In this document: positions 26,201 through 35,278 of the stretch, one piece after another
How the letters are laid out: every line of letters starts with the position of its first letter
Numbering within the stretch: position 1 is the stretch's first letter
NCBI RefSeq assembly: GCF_022346885.1
Contig: NZ_JAKRNK010000008.1
Location: 1-64,000, forward strand
Direction of reading: 5' to 3'
From: Paenibacillus sp. ACRRX
GTDB lineage: Bacteria; Bacillota; Bacilli; Paenibacillales; Paenibacillaceae
DNA length: 64,000 nt
Notes under the pieces: generated by a model
Told to the model about the DNA's origin: nothing
Databases searched by the model: none
What the model saw: the letters and a program-made list of their open reading frames with translations, nothing else
Position numbers and translations under genes: made by a program

Positions 26201-26447
26201 TAATATGGGACCGGTTATTATATCCGCCGTTATCATTCTGGGCGGTACATTCGCTTCATTCTACCCGTCAGGCGTGTTATCTATGATGCAGATTGCAACC
26301 GTCGTATTGTCTGGCTTATTGCTTTATACCTTCCTGCTGCTGCCATTTTTCGTACCGGTTATGGCAAAAATGTTTGGCGCAGCCAATTGGTGGCCTTTCG
26401 CTCCCAAATCGGAGCACGCTGACAAAAGTCAAAAAATAAGCGCGTAA
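23286..26447 (+). CDS. MMPL-family RND-type exporter
   Basis: A 1053-residue transporter of the YdgH/YdfJ-like MMPL group. The first half has helix 1 (about 10-27), an outer domain, then helices about 183-345 with GIGTDYCILLISRF (MMPL TM4 signature). A very long extracytoplasmic insert (about 480-790) is made of Gln/Gly/Ser helical repeats such as GLSQIQKG, GLTQMQQQ and GLDQLIAG. The second half repeats the helices, with ALGVDYSIFLMDRF. These pumps move lipids or drugs using proton motive force. Translationally coupled to marR, so induction by its own substrate is likely. Confidence 0.92.
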   Translation: MRTILKARWAIMAIWIVAAIALFMTAPSLSELVKEKGTIRVPDGYSSSRAQEILDEVAAANGDSHKSQIALLFHNPNGLSTDEKQEVNHTLTMLADSKAKLHIISMLNPFEQPELADKLISKDGKTILTSLTVDTGSVSSQEVKEAISTQLNDVRVEHYMTGRQQIDHDQIESSQAGLKKSESITVIFILLILFVVFRSFVAPFIPLLTVGLSYIVSQSIVSFLVDSTDFPLSTFTQIFMVAVLFGIGTDYCILLISRFKEELAQHEDTWEAIIATYRTAGKTVLFSGLAVLVGFSVIGLSQFILYRSAVAVAIGIAVMLLALVTVVPFFMAVLGKKLFWPTKGSLEHKESRIWGAVGSFSLKRPLAAFLIVAAVTVPFLITYSGQVSFNSLEEIGDKYESVKAFNLISQSFDPGESMPTQVVIKTANPLKETEYMALAEKMSREIMKVDGVSSVRSLSRPAGDEIQDFKVAEQVKSLESGLKEGNKGINDIKSGLSEANSQLTKNEPQLKKAASSTDKLTDGTKQLTSGITQLQGGLSQIQKGIADGSMGAGQLKQALQQAKASAQQLAQAHEKLLQSYQQLGGGMVQMSNGLTQMQQQVEGAAKSLQGLEQHFTSLQSRYPELQQDPDYVTIHATVTQSGKGIGQLGAALGQVHSQMQQISGGMKQANDAYTQAAAGQRSLASGLDQLIAGISKLESGLNQAAAGQSQIIGKLPGIVHGLEQLQDGQNQIGQGFTQLTGQLTQLTNGLQKSVDGLSQISGGLHSANNYLQQVGSTADNELGGWFVPEEIVQNKEFKQALDLYLSADRKVMTLDVVFSVNPYGTKAIDSVKEVQAAVDRAVKNTKLEQSDIALGGVSSTFADLKQISGEDYTRTVALMLIGILLILILLFRSIVMPLYIIASLLLTFFTSMGITELVFTNILGYSGVTWATPFFGFVMLMALGVDYSIFLMDRFNENKHLSVKDAILFAMRNMGPVIISAVIILGGTFASFYPSGVLSMMQIATVVLSGLLLYTFLLLPFFVPVMAKMFGAANWWPFAPKSEHADKSQKISA

Positions 26448-26472
26448 ATGGTACAGTTTATGTTTATCTAGC

Positions 26473-26524
26473 AAGGGGTAAGCAAGCATCGGCCCAGGCC
26501 AATGTATGCTTACCCTTGTTTTTT
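26473..26524 (+). terminator. Intrinsic terminator of the marR-MMPL operon
   Basis: AAGGGGTAAGC...GCTTACCCTT stem followed by TTTTTT. Strong. Confidence 0.88.
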
Positions 26525-26552
26525 CAATTTTCTTGCTATTAAAATTACATAT

Positions 26553-26580
26553 TTTACACCCATTTTACGTTAGTTTAATA
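26553..26580 (+). promoter_or_regulatory. Candidate Pho-box array upstream of the PhoP-like regulator
   Basis: TTTACA (26553-26558), TTTACG (26564-26569) and TTAATA (26575-26580) are spaced exactly 11 bp apart on the coding strand, the phasing of PhoP direct repeats. In addition ATTTTACGTT near 26562 and AACGTAAAAT near 26640 form a distant inverted repeat around the promoter region. Confidence 0.5.
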
Positions 26581-26665
26581 TGACGCTGATAAACAGGTTG
26601 CATAATAAGAATATCAACTGCAACTTAAGCGTTTATTATGAACGTAAAATCTGGGGAGGTACGTG

Positions 26666-27376
26666 ATGAAGTCCAAAATACTGGTCGTCGACGATGAGCC
26701 ATCCATCTCGACTTTGATTGAATACAACTTAAAACTAGCCGGTTATGACGTGCTGTGCGTATACGACGGAGAAGCCGTATTTGATGTCCTTTCCACGTTC
26801 CGCCCTGATCTAATCGTGTTAGACCGCATGCTCCCAAAGAGTGACGGACTTGAAGTATGCCGCAAGTTGAGAGATCACCAGAACATGGTGCCTGTTATTA
26901 TGCTAACGGCGATGCAAGACGTCGGAGACAAAATTGCAGGTCTTGATAATGGCGCTGACGATTATATGACAAAACCCTTTAGTCCTCAAGAGCTCATCTC
27001 ACGTATACATGCCGTAATGCGTCGCATCCAATCACTCCCGCCTTCGGACGATGGACGAATATATAGTATTGGGCACTTGAGTGTGTTAGCCGATCAACGT
27101 GAAGTAATGCTAGATGGACGTTCCGTAGAATTAACACCTAAGGAATTTGAATTGCTTGTCTTCCTTTGCCGCCATCGCGGAAAAGTGCTAAGTCGCCAGC
27201 AGCTGCTGCATGGCGTATGGGACTATCATTTCTTGGGCGATACTCGAATCGTGGACGTACACATCAGCCATCTCCGCGATAAGTTGGAGAAAAATGCACG
27301 CAATCCAGAATACATCATGACAATCCGTAACGTTGGTTATAAACTGACAGAACCGTCCAAGAAACATTTGGCATAA
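26666..27376 (+). CDS. OmpR/PhoB-family response regulator, PhoP-like, orphan
   Basis: A 236-residue regulator. The receiver domain (1-120) has the acidic pair DDE, phospho-acceptor Asp in LIVLDRMLP, and Lys in MTKPFSPQEL. The C-terminal winged helix (about 135-230) has LTPKEFELLVFLCRHRGKVLSRQQLL and RIVDVHISHLRDKLE. GGGGAGG lies 6 nt before the ATG at 26666. The layout is closest to PhoP/YycF-type regulators. No histidine kinase follows; the gene ends at a terminator. Upstream Pho-box-like repeats suggest that it is PhoP and autoregulates, which is inference. Confidence 0.85.
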   Translation: MKSKILVVDDEPSISTLIEYNLKLAGYDVLCVYDGEAVFDVLSTFRPDLIVLDRMLPKSDGLEVCRKLRDHQNMVPVIMLTAMQDVGDKIAGLDNGADDYMTKPFSPQELISRIHAVMRRIQSLPPSDDGRIYSIGHLSVLADQREVMLDGRSVELTPKEFELLVFLCRHRGKVLSRQQLLHGVWDYHFLGDTRIVDVHISHLRDKLEKNARNPEYIMTIRNVGYKLTEPSKKHLA

Positions 27377-27424
27377 TTGTATTACATTCTCGTCCTTATA
27401 CGTATTCCTCTCATTTTCGATATG

Positions 27425-27463
27425 AAGCCCGTTGGCCCCCCCGAGCCAGCGGGTTTCTTTTCA
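27425..27463 (+). terminator. Intrinsic terminator of the orphan response regulator gene
   Basis: AAGCCCGTTGGC...GCCAGCGGGTTT stem then CTTTTC. A second, imperfect hairpin at about 27530-27590 may end serC from the other side. Confidence 0.82.
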
Positions 27464-27616
27464 TTTCAGCACATCACATTGTATTCTTCCATCACATCAC
27501 AGGCTGCTTTGAACTCCATGAATGCCAAATGACCCGATAAGGGGAATCCTGCCGTTTGTAGCAGACTTCCTCTTTCGGGCCACTGAAAAGGGTAAAGCAA
27601 ATAATTTAGCCTTTAA

Positions 27617-28711
27617 TTAGCTGTTCTTTTGTTGAAAATGGTTCATAAACTGGCTCAAAGCAGCACAGTTCTCATGTGGAACGGCATTATAAATCGATGC
27701 ACGCAAACCACCAACGCTGCGATGGCCTTTGAGGCCGATAAAGCCTTCCTGCTCCGCTTCTTTAGCGAAAAGCTTCTCCAGCTCTTCCGTTCCTAAGCGG
27801 AACGTCACGTTCATGCGAGAACGGCTGTCTACCGCTGCAACGCCTTTGTAGAACCCGCCGCTGCCGTCAATTGCATCATAGATCAGCTTTGCTTTTGCTT
27901 CGTTAGCTTCTTGAACAGCTTGTAAGCCACCACGCGCTTTAATCCATTGAAGAACCAAATTAACGATATATACTGAGAATGAAGGTGGAGTGTTATATAA
28001 GGAATTGTTTTTCTGATGAATACTGTACCGCAGCATCGTAGGAATCGTCTTCGGGCTGTTCGTTAACAGTTCTTCCTTAGCAATTACCACTGTTACACCT
28101 GAAGGACCCAGATTCTTCTGTGCACCGGCATAGATCATCCCGAACTTCGACACATCAAGCGGTCGACTAAGAATATCACTGGACATATCCGCAATCAGCG
28201 GCACCTCTCCGGTGTTCGGAAATGACTGGAATTGTGTACCTTCAATCGTCTCATTAGACGTTACATGCACATAAGCAGCATGTTCAGGTACCACAATGTC
28301 AGCGACAGCAGGCACACGTGTAAATTTATCAGCCTCCGTTGAAGCGATTACTTGTGTTTCCCCTACCAGTTCCGCTTCCTTAATCGCCTTTACGGCCCAG
28401 CTTCCCGTATTTACATAAGCACCGATCTTGCCTGGTGTCAGCAGATTCATCGGAATCATCGCAAACTGTGTGCTGGCTCCCCCTTGCAAGAACAATACAT
28501 CGTACCCATCAGGAATGCCTAGCAATTCCTTTAGCAAGTCCTTCGCTTCATTGTGTACGCCCTCGTAGACTGGTCCACGGTGCGACATTTCCATGATCGA
28601 CATGCCGTTGTTGCGGAAATCAACGAATTCCGTCTGGGCACGCTCCAATACTTCGAGCGGTAGTGCTGCCGGTCCCGCATTAAAGTTGTAAGCTCGTTGA
28701 CGTTGTTCCAT
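27617..28711 (-). CDS. serC: Phosphoserine aminotransferase
   Basis: A 364-residue PLP enzyme of serine biosynthesis converting 3-phosphohydroxypyruvate and glutamate to phosphoserine. Recognisable segments: NFNAGPAALPLEVLE at the N-terminus, LQGGASTQFAM (about residues 76-86), the PLP-lysine in YAGAQKNLGPSG (about 197) and C-terminal KGHRSVGGLRASIYNA. Length is as usual for bacterial SerC (about 360). No serA or serB is adjacent. A good sigma-A promoter lies 70-100 bp upstream, and the gene is monocistronic. Confidence 0.96.
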   Translation of the reverse strand: MEQRQRAYNFNAGPAALPLEVLERAQTEFVDFRNNGMSIMEMSHRGPVYEGVHNEAKDLLKELLGIPDGYDVLFLQGGASTQFAMIPMNLLTPGKIGAYVNTGSWAVKAIKEAELVGETQVIASTEADKFTRVPAVADIVVPEHAAYVHVTSNETIEGTQFQSFPNTGEVPLIADMSSDILSRPLDVSKFGMIYAGAQKNLGPSGVTVVIAKEELLTNSPKTIPTMLRYSIHQKNNSLYNTPPSFSVYIVNLVLQWIKARGGLQAVQEANEAKAKLIYDAIDGSGGFYKGVAAVDSRSRMNVTFRLGTEELEKLFAKEAEQEGFIGLKGHRSVGGLRASIYNAVPHENCAALSQFMNHFQQKNS

Positions 28712-28780
28712 ACGGTTCTCCCCACCTTCATCTTATTTCTCATCTCATATTTGCATCATACGTATGAAATATTATTTGTA

Positions 28781-28809
28781 ATGATAGCAGGTAACGCAAT
28801 CCCTATCAA
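28781..28809 (-). promoter_or_regulatory. Sigma-A promoter of serC
   Basis: On the minus strand TTGATA, a 17-bp spacer and TATCAT. The remaining 370 bp towards glnA (28810-29178) show no gene or structure I recognise. Confidence 0.6.
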
Positions 28810-29178
28810 GTTAATAGTACGAAAAAAAACTAGCGATATAACAGATTTCATTCGGAAATGAGGCATCATATTTACAATTTCAAAGTTATTCCTGTAATTT
28901 TCACACCATTTTAAAATAACATTGTGAAATTAAATACATTACATACTTCCTGCTGCACGCTCTTTGGCCTCTATTTTGTACCATCTCCATCTCCAGCCCC
29001 CATGCCCTTGCAGCACTATATCCATATTTTCGTAATCCCCCGAGACCGTTTTATCAATCTCCAGTTACGACTCGGACCTAATGGTTTACGCACGCAGGAT
29101 ACGAAAAATGTTGATGGAATGCTATCTATAATCTCATCGAGCCCCCCCCTCTTCGCTTCGCCCTTGCTCGCTAACACA

Positions 29179-29219
29179 AATAGACAGAACACGCCTTTGA
29201 AGACGCGCCCTGCCTATTG
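29179..29219 (-). terminator. Hairpin terminator of glnA
   Basis: AATAGGCAGGGCGCG and CGTGTTCTGTCTATT arms pair over 15 bp with several G-U pairs on the minus strand, then TGTGTT. Moderate U content. Confidence 0.6.
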
Positions 29220-29227
29220 AGTCGCTA

Positions 29228-30652
29228 TTAACAGTCGAAGTAAAGATTGTACTCTTGTGGATGGATACGGATTGCAACAGATTTCGCTTCCGAACGTTTA
29301 ACGGCAATGTAGTTGTCGATAAAGTCTTTTGTGAATACGCCACCGTCTAGCAAGAATTCATGGTCAGCCTCAAGCGCATCAAGCGATTCTTCCATCGTTC
29401 CTGGTACGCTGCGAATCTCTCTCTTATCAGCATCAGATAATTCGTAAATATTTTTATCAAATGGGCCGTACCCAAGCGCACTTGGATCCAACTTTCGCTT
29501 AATGCCGTCCAGGCCAGCCATCAACATCGCGGCAAACGCCAAGTATGGGTTAGCAGTGGAATCTGGCGTACGGAACTCAATACGACAGCCTTTAGGTGTA
29601 ACAGCAGCCACCGGAATACGTACCGCTGCGGAGCGGTTCCCCTTGGAGAATACCAAGTTAACCGGAGCCTCATAGCCAGGCACTAGACGCTTAAAGGAGT
29701 TCGTGCTCGGATTCGTAATGGCAAGCAGCGCAGGAGCATGGTGCAAAATGCCCCCAATATAGTGCAGTGCCATTTCACTGAGGTTTCCATACCCGCCTTT
29801 TTCATAGAACAATGGTGTGTCACCGTCAAAGATTGATTGATGAACGTGCATGCCGCTGCCATTGTCCCCAAACAACGGCTTTGGCATAAATGTTGCTACT
29901 TTGCCGAATTGGCGAGCAGTATTGTGAACGATATATTTATATTTCATCAGGTTATCAGCCGTACTTGTTAACGTATCAAAGCGGAAGTTGATCTCACCTT
30001 GGCCTGCTGTGGCTACTTCATGGTGATGACGTTCAACGCGCAGTCCTGCTTCTTGAAGCAGTCGGCACATCTCACTGCGCAAGTCCTGCTGTGTATCTAC
30101 CGGAGCTACTGGCACATATCCACCTTTTGTGCGGACCTTAAAGCCCAAGTTGCCGCCTTCTTCTTTACGGTTTGTATTCCAGGAAGCTTCTTCGGAATCT
30201 ACATAGAAGGAAGAGCTGTTCATAGAAGTTTCATAACGGACATCATCAAAAATAAAAAACTCGGATTCAGGGGCGAAGTAAGCAGTTGTGCCTATGCCAG
30301 CCGTTTGCAGAAACTCCTCCGCTTTCTGAGCGATACTACGTGGATCACGCTCATAACGGTCTCCATCTGGAGTATGGATGTTGCACATTACGATTAATGT
30401 GGCGTGTGCTGTAAATGGATCAACATATACCGTCTCTGTATCCGGCATCATAACCATGTCGGATTCTTCAATACCACGGAAGCCTTGAATGGAGGAACCA
30501 TCAAATGCTACTCCATTAACAAAAGTATCTGCATCTACTTCCGTTGCCGGCAAGCTAATGTGGTGAGCTTTGCCGCCCAGATCCACAAAACGAAAATCTA
30601 CATACTCAATCTTTTTTTCCCGAATCAATTCCAACACTTGGTTCACCGACAT
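29228..30652 (-). CDS. glnA: Glutamine synthetase type I (GSI-beta-like)
   Basis: A 474-residue glutamine synthetase that forms glutamine from glutamate, ammonia and ATP. The start at 30652 follows GGGGAGG by 7 nt. Catalytic landmarks: FDGSSIQGF (about 42), PESEFFIFDD, HHHEVATAGQGE, GDNGSGMHVHQS, LVPGYEAPVN and RIEFRTPD. Length and the KNIYELSDAD segment match the GSI-beta subfamily, whose equivalent tyrosine is adenylylated in proteobacteria. Classical Firmicute GlnA is GSI-alpha, about 444 residues and paired with glnR. No glnR lies here. A perfect GlnR/TnrA box lies upstream. Confidence 0.93.
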   Translation of the reverse strand: MSVNQVLELIREKKIEYVDFRFVDLGGKAHHISLPATEVDADTFVNGVAFDGSSIQGFRGIEESDMVMMPDTETVYVDPFTAHATLIVMCNIHTPDGDRYERDPRSIAQKAEEFLQTAGIGTTAYFAPESEFFIFDDVRYETSMNSSSFYVDSEEASWNTNRKEEGGNLGFKVRTKGGYVPVAPVDTQQDLRSEMCRLLQEAGLRVERHHHEVATAGQGEINFRFDTLTSTADNLMKYKYIVHNTARQFGKVATFMPKPLFGDNGSGMHVHQSIFDGDTPLFYEKGGYGNLSEMALHYIGGILHHAPALLAITNPSTNSFKRLVPGYEAPVNLVFSKGNRSAAVRIPVAAVTPKGCRIEFRTPDSTANPYLAFAAMLMAGLDGIKRKLDPSALGYGPFDKNIYELSDADKREIRSVPGTMEESLDALEADHEFLLDGGVFTKDFIDNYIAVKRSEAKSVAIRIHPQEYNLYFDC

Positions 30653-30729
30653 GTTAATTCCTCCCCAAAATCCGAACATTAACCATCCAATTGACGTTAA
30701 TTGTTCAACATCGTTTTTATATTGTTGTC

Positions 30730-30758
30730 ATTATAAATCCAGAAATTAAATCTCGTCA
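30730..30758 (-). promoter_or_regulatory. Sigma-A promoter of glnA
   Basis: On the minus strand TTGACG, an 18-bp spacer and TATAAT, about 80-105 bp before the ATG. Confidence 0.6.
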
Positions 30759-30787
30759 ATACTCATGTCAGGTATTTTTTTATTTCA

Positions 30788-30804
30788 TGTAAGGTATACT
30801 GACA
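30788..30804. promoter_or_regulatory. GlnR/TnrA box upstream of glnA
   Basis: TGTAAGGTATACTGACA fits TGTNAN7TNACA exactly. It is centred roughly 70 bp upstream of the predicted glnA transcription start, a position suited to activation more than to simple blocking. Confidence 0.75.
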
Positions 30805-30880
30805 TCAATAAAATAATTTCCTTTTTTACCTTAAAAAGAAAATAAACTTCTGCACGTTATTTGTCTCTAACCAAACAAAA

Positions 30881-30914
30881 ATAACCGCCCTTGGCTGCTG
30901 CCAATAACGGTTAT
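30881..30914 (-). terminator. Intrinsic terminator of the DAHP synthase gene
   Basis: ATAACCG...TTGGC arms around AGCA, followed on the minus strand by TTTTTG. Confidence 0.8.
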
Positions 30915-30940
30915 CTTATGATAAGATTCATCATTACCTT

Positions 30941-32002
30941 TTATTTTTTCCAACTCTCAAATGCGGATGCTGGTTGTTTGGCTGTTGCAAATGTACTGCC
31001 GCACAGCGGTGCTAACTGTTCCAATTCTTTCAGCAGACGCGCGAATTGATCAGGGAACAACGATTGCACACCATCTCCAGTCATCGAATTGTCAGGATCT
31101 GTATGCATCTCAATAATGAGCCCATCCGCCCCAGCAGCAACTGATGCTTTAGTCATCGGTTCAACGAGTTCACGCCGCCCCGTTCCATGACTAGGATCAG
31201 AGATAACCGGCAGGTGAGTCAGTGACTTCATGACTGGAATAGCGCTAAGATCCAACGTATTACGCGTGTAACTCTCGAATGTTCGAATACCACGTTCACA
31301 GAGCATAACGTTCGGATTGCCCCCAGCCAGAATGTACTCTGCTGCATTCAGCCATTCGTCATAGGTGCTGCTAAAGCCGCGTTTCAGCAGAACTGGACGA
31401 TTCGTCTCCCCAAGCTTGCGCAGCAGATCAAAGTTCTGCATGTTCCTTGTGCCTACTTGCAAGATATCAGCATACTCTGCACACACATCCACATATTCTG
31501 GTGTCATCACTTCCGTAATGGTAAGCAATCCATGCTTGCGTCCCGCCTCAGCCATCATGATAAGCCCTTCTACGCCTACCCCTTGGAAACTATAAGGACC
31601 TGTCCGTGGTTTAAAAGCCCCACCGCGCAATATTTGACCACCGGCTGATTTGACCAAACGAGCAATCTCATCGATTTGCTCTGCGGATTCTACAGCACAA
31701 GGTCCACCCATCACAACAAGTTCGCCACCCCCGATACGTACGTCACCGATCTCAATGACGGTATCTGCCGGATGGAAGTCACGGCTTGCCAGCTTATAGG
31801 ACTTCGATATCTTCACAACGTTCTCTACGCCATGCAATTGACGCAGATGTTCTGCAATTGGAGGTTCTACGGTACCAATAATACCTATAACGGTACGATC
31901 TGTGCCTTTAGAAATATGGGCTTGCAGCCCTTTTCCTTCAATATAACTAACAATTTCCCCCATGCGGGCTTCCGATGTATGATTGGATACGATAACGATC
32001 AT
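30941..32002 (-). CDS. aroF: 3-deoxy-7-phosphoheptulonate (DAHP) synthase
   Basis: About 353 residues, class I-beta DAHP synthase: erythrose-4-phosphate plus PEP to DAHP, first step of the shikimate pathway. The N-terminal ferredoxin-like regulatory domain (1-70, [17 protein letters not shown]) is the Thermotoga type; there is no fused chorismate mutase, unlike B. subtilis AroA. Active-site segments: [37 protein letters not shown] and [12 protein letters not shown]. The start is uncertain: a TTG at 32104 with GGAGGG 6 nt upstream would add 34 residues. The ATG at 32002 matches the family start. Confidence 0.9.
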   Translation of the reverse strand: MIVIVSNHTSEARMGEIVSYIEGKGLQAHISKGTDRTVIGIIGTVEPPIAEHLRQLHGVENVVKISKSYKLASRDFHPADTVIEIGDVRIGGGELVVMGGPCAVESAEQIDEIARLVKSAGGQILRGGAFKPRTGPYSFQGVGVEGLIMMAEAGRKHGLLTITEVMTPEYVDVCAEYADILQVGTRNMQNFDLLRKLGETNRPVLLKRGFSSTYDEWLNAAEYILAGGNPNVMLCERGIRTFESYTRNTLDLSAIPVMKSLTHLPVISDPSHGTGRRELVEPMTKASVAAGADGLIIEMHTDPDNSMTGDGVQSLFPDQFARLLKELEQLAPLCGSTFATAKQPASAFESWKK

Positions 32003-32198
32003 AGCATTCCCATTCCCTTCTTTTACTTCCATACTTAAACGCTTGTTCGCGTCTATGCTTTTATCCATTAAAGAAATGATACCTCTATTTATCTTTTTCG
32101 TCAAGCTATTCCCTCCTACCAATCCATATCACCCTCTGAATTGTGAACAAGCCGTCATATTTAATATGTAACCTCATGTGTTAAATCCAACTTCATAG

Positions 32199-32263
32199 CT
32201 ATGAAAAAAACGGTCGCGCATAACGGGGACAATATATCCCACATCATGCACGGCCCGTTTTCC
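32199..32263 (-). terminator. Intrinsic terminator of the ispH-DUF2062 unit
   Basis: A long imperfect stem (outer arms AAAACGG...CCGTTTT with GTGCAT/ATGCGC) followed on the minus strand by a run of T. Confidence 0.7.
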
Positions 32264-32304
32264 TATAAGCCTTGCCCTTTATTATCCTAAATCAACTTAT
32301 CTGC

Positions 32305-32766
32305 TTACGTCGGCATACGCTGCAATCTTCGTTTCTCACGACGACGCTGTTGCAGCAATTCCAGCCCTTTCTTAACAGGCAAATACATCATAAACGCCAA
32401 AATACATCCGTCAATGATCCCACCGACAATAAGGTGCAAATTTATCGTCATCAGATGGTTCAACCAATGCGGAATCCCATGAAAATGAACTACAAAATGT
32501 TCAGGCAGCAGCCAATGCCCCACCCGTTCATTGAGTACAGCCACCGGGATATAAATAATTTTACCAAAAATAAATCCAACCAGTGCCGAAGCCATCCGCC
32601 CGCGCAGCATATAAACAAATGGAAATATTAAAAAAAATGCCAAGCCTGCTGTCGGCAGCGTAAACATCTCAATGGCAAGACCAATGCTAAAACCTTTTGC
32701 TACAGCAGAAGCGCTGCCGTTAGTCCGCATTAGCTTAAGTGTCTGATACTTCAACCATCTTTTCAT
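32305..32766 (-). CDS. DUF2062 membrane protein
   Basis: A 153-residue protein with three or four hydrophobic segments; the start at 32766 follows AGAGG. Features of DUF2062 are GSASAVAKGFSIGLAIEMF (about 17-35) and GRMASALVGFIFGKIIYIP. The C-terminus is basic (LLQQRRREKRRLQRM), implying a cytoplasmic end. The family's biochemical role is unknown. It lies 39 bp downstream of ispH and probably shares its transcript. Confidence 0.82.
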   Translation of the reverse strand: MKRWLKYQTLKLMRTNGSASAVAKGFSIGLAIEMFTLPTAGLAFFLIFPFVYMLRGRMASALVGFIFGKIIYIPVAVLNERVGHWLLPEHFVVHFHGIPHWLNHLMTINLHLIVGGIIDGCILAFMMYLPVKKGLELLQQRRREKRRLQRMPT

Positions 32767-32805
32767 GACAGAGACCTCTTTTCGGCGCCCTAGTTGATGC
32801 AAGAA

Positions 32806-33750
32806 TTAGGATTTGTCTCGGAGCCGAGGAAGCAGCTTGCTCATATTGACGGTCCGCTTCTTCTCCCATGTGGATTCATCGGCTGGATCGTACTGCTCCA
32901 GAAACTGCACCACTTCCTTCGTAATCGGACTTGGTGTAGACGCTCCTGATGTAACTCCAACGATCTCGATGTTGTTCAGCCACTCTAAATTCAACTCCGA
33001 CAAGTCCGAGATACGATGGGCAGGCACTCCCGCTATTTCTTCCGAAACCTGTGCAAGACGGTTCGAATTGTTGCTGCGCGGATCACCCACCACAATCAAC
33101 AATTCACATTCGTGCGCTTGATCAGCAACAGCCTGTTGTCTTTCTTGTGTCGCCATACATATTTCATTATGGATTTCCGCTGTCGGAAATTTCTGAATGA
33201 GCCGATTCATAATATGCTTGATATCCCATTGACTCATCGTTGTCTGGTTCGTAATAATGATCCGCTCTGTATCAATCGTTAAAGAATCAATCTCTTCTTC
33301 TCGTTCGATCAAATGAACGTGAGCAGGAGCAACACCAATGGCACCTTCTGGCTCAGGATGGCCCTTCTTGCCGATATAAATAATATCATAACCATCTGCA
33401 GTCTTCTCACGAATCAAGTCATGAGTCCGCGTCACGTCTGGACACGTCGCATCAACGGTAGTCAGGCCTTTCTCTCTTGCCTTGCGACGCACTTCAGGTG
33501 AGACACCATGAGCTGTAAATATAATCGTCCCTTTATCTACCTGATCCAAAATATCCAAACGGTTCGCACCATCAAGCGTAATAATACCTTCGTCTCCGAA
33601 TGCATCCGTGACATGACTATTATGCACTATCATACCTAATATATAAATCGGTCGCGGCAAGTCCAGATTGCGAGCTGTCTGCTGCGCGATAACCATCGCA
33701 TCCACAACACCATAGCAATATCCTCGCGGCGTTATCTTATGAACCTTCAT
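32806..33750 (-). CDS. ispH: 4-hydroxy-3-methylbut-2-enyl diphosphate reductase IspH
   Basis: A 314-residue iron-sulfur enzyme, last step of the MEP isoprenoid pathway, making IPP and DMAPP. The three cluster cysteines are in GYCYGV (residue 12), DATCPDV (about 103) and [10 protein letters not shown] (about 194). Other marks: [36 protein letters not shown] and [12 protein letters not shown] 61-bp interrupted inverted repeat separates it from the upstream kinase gene. Probably co-transcribed with the DUF2062 gene. Confidence 0.96.
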   Translation of the reverse strand: MKVHKITPRGYCYGVVDAMVIAQQTARNLDLPRPIYILGMIVHNSHVTDAFGDEGIITLDGANRLDILDQVDKGTIIFTAHGVSPEVRRKAREKGLTTVDATCPDVTRTHDLIREKTADGYDIIYIGKKGHPEPEGAIGVAPAHVHLIEREEEIDSLTIDTERIIITNQTTMSQWDIKHIMNRLIQKFPTAEIHNEICMATQERQQAVADQAHECELLIVVGDPRSNNSNRLAQVSEEIAGVPAHRISDLSELNLEWLNNIEIVGVTSGASTPSPITKEVVQFLEQYDPADESTWEKKRTVNMSKLLPRLRDKS

Positions 33751-33769
33751 GATGCACCTACTTTCTAAC

Positions 33770-33830
33770 GGATAAGATCCAGTATCACTTTTAGTGAATA
33801 CTTCTCTATTATACTGGATCTACCTTATCC
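33770..33830. repeat. Interrupted inverted repeat spanning the kinase stop codon and the ispH leader
   Basis: GGATAAGATCCAGTAT (33770-33785) pairs with ATACTGGATC (33811-33820) plus TTATCC (33825-33830), with a 4-base bulge. There is no U-tract, so it is not a standard terminator. It overlaps the last codons of the histidine kinase gene. Confidence 0.5.
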
Positions 33831-35275
33831 ACGTCGACAACTGCAAGTGGCAGCCAGATAAGGAAGGTCGTTCCTTCACCCGGTTTTGTCACTACCTCGA
33901 CTGAGCCTTTGTGTTCATCGATAATCCACTTCGCGATCGATAACCCCAATCCTGTTCCAGATGTTACCCCACGCGAGACGTCAGCACGATAGAAGCGCTC
34001 GAAAATATACGGTACTTCCTTTTCATTCATGCCTATGCCGGTATCTTTAATCTTAATGCCTACTTGACGATCCAAAATGACAGCACTTAATATGACAGAG
34101 CCGCTTTCTGTATATTTAAATGCATTTTCAATAAAAATGAACAACATTTGCTGCAAATAATCTTTGTTGCCGTACACAGCCACTTCTTTCAGGCCTGCTT
34201 CCTCTTCAATAACCCAATCCGCCTTACGAGGCAAAAATTGGGCACGGCGTACAACATCGTCAAGCAGCGGCTTCAACTCCAAATACTGCTTCTCCATCGT
34301 ATATCCCGCATCTGCACGAGCAAGTGACAGCAGATCGTTCACCAATCTTGTCATCCGCCGTGACTCATCTGCGATATCGCTAAGCGCCTCAAGCGACATA
34401 ACTTCACGCTCCTGGGCCGACAGCGGAGTCGCTTGGGACTGATTCACCCACATCTTTTCGAGGAGATCAACATTCCCCCGGATCGTCGTTAATGGTGTGC
34501 GCAGCTCATGCGAAGCATCTGACACAAACCGCCGCTGAGCACGATAGGCTTCATCCAGCTCATTGTAGAACGTTTCCATCCGACCTAGCATGCTGTTGAT
34601 CGTTTCGGTGAGCTGTCCAATCTCATCCTCCGGCGCGCCTTCGCGCGGAATACGCATGCTAAGGTCCGTCCCTTTCTGAATCCGGTTAGTAGCTTTGATG
34701 ACGTTCTCGATTGGCCGCAGAGACTTTTGAGCAAGAAATAGCCCTAGCGAGAAGGCCAGCACAACCGTCACCATAGATGAGATGATAAGAATACTGCGCA
34801 GTTCCCTGAAAAATCTAGCTTCTTGTCCAGTATAAGACAGTACTTGAATAGCACCGACAATCTGACTCTTGATTGTAATCGCTTGTTCATAGATCAGAAA
34901 TTCATTGCCTCGAATATCAACGGTCCGATAGCCGTCTCGAATGTCGCGCGGAGATTTCGGCGGCTTAAGCTCGATACGACTTGCAATCATTTCGTCTGAC
35001 TGCTTGACACTTCCGTTCGTATAATTGGTAAGCTGCGTAAACAACGCTTCATTAACAAGACGGTTAGCATCCCGAGGTGTTACGTCAAAGTCAAGACCAT
35101 TTTGAAAGTCCAGCGTTGGAAGAATGGTGATCTGATTCACCGTGTCACTAATGCGCTGTTTGATATCCCCGTATATTTTGTAATCAACGAATGTATAGAT
35201 GGAAATTCCAAACAAAAACAACGTAAACGCCAATAACGCGGAATACCAAACGGTTAGCCGAAGACGAATCGACAT
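33809..35275 (-). CDS. Sensor histidine kinase (ArlS-like)
   Basis: A 488-residue membrane kinase. Helix 1 (about 10-31), an extracytoplasmic region to about 155, and helix 2 (about 160-182, [21 protein letters not shown]). HAMP follows (about 183-240). The HisKA H-box is [19 protein letters not shown] (His about 258). ATPase motifs are N-box [12 protein letters not shown]1 KDTGIGM and G2 [11 protein letters not shown]. It starts 3 bp after the response regulator stop, so translation is coupled. The ligand is unknown; ArlRS/MprAB-type systems sense envelope conditions. Confidence 0.92.
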   Translation of the reverse strand: MSIRLRLTVWYSALLAFTLFLFGISIYTFVDYKIYGDIKQRISDTVNQITILPTLDFQNGLDFDVTPRDANRLVNEALFTQLTNYTNGSVKQSDEMIASRIELKPPKSPRDIRDGYRTVDIRGNEFLIYEQAITIKSQIVGAIQVLSYTGQEARFFRELRSILIISSMVTVVLAFSLGLFLAQKSLRPIENVIKATNRIQKGTDLSMRIPREGAPEDEIGQLTETINSMLGRMETFYNELDEAYRAQRRFVSDASHELRTPLTTIRGNVDLLEKMWVNQSQATPLSAQEREVMSLEALSDIADESRRMTRLVNDLLSLARADAGYTMEKQYLELKPLLDDVVRRAQFLPRKADWVIEEEAGLKEVAVYGNKDYLQQMLFIFIENAFKYTESGSVILSAVILDRQVGIKIKDTGIGMNEKEVPYIFERFYRADVSRGVTSGTGLGLSIAKWIIDEHKGSVEVVTKPGEGTTFLIWLPLAVVDVDKVDPV

Positions 35276-35278
35276 CCG

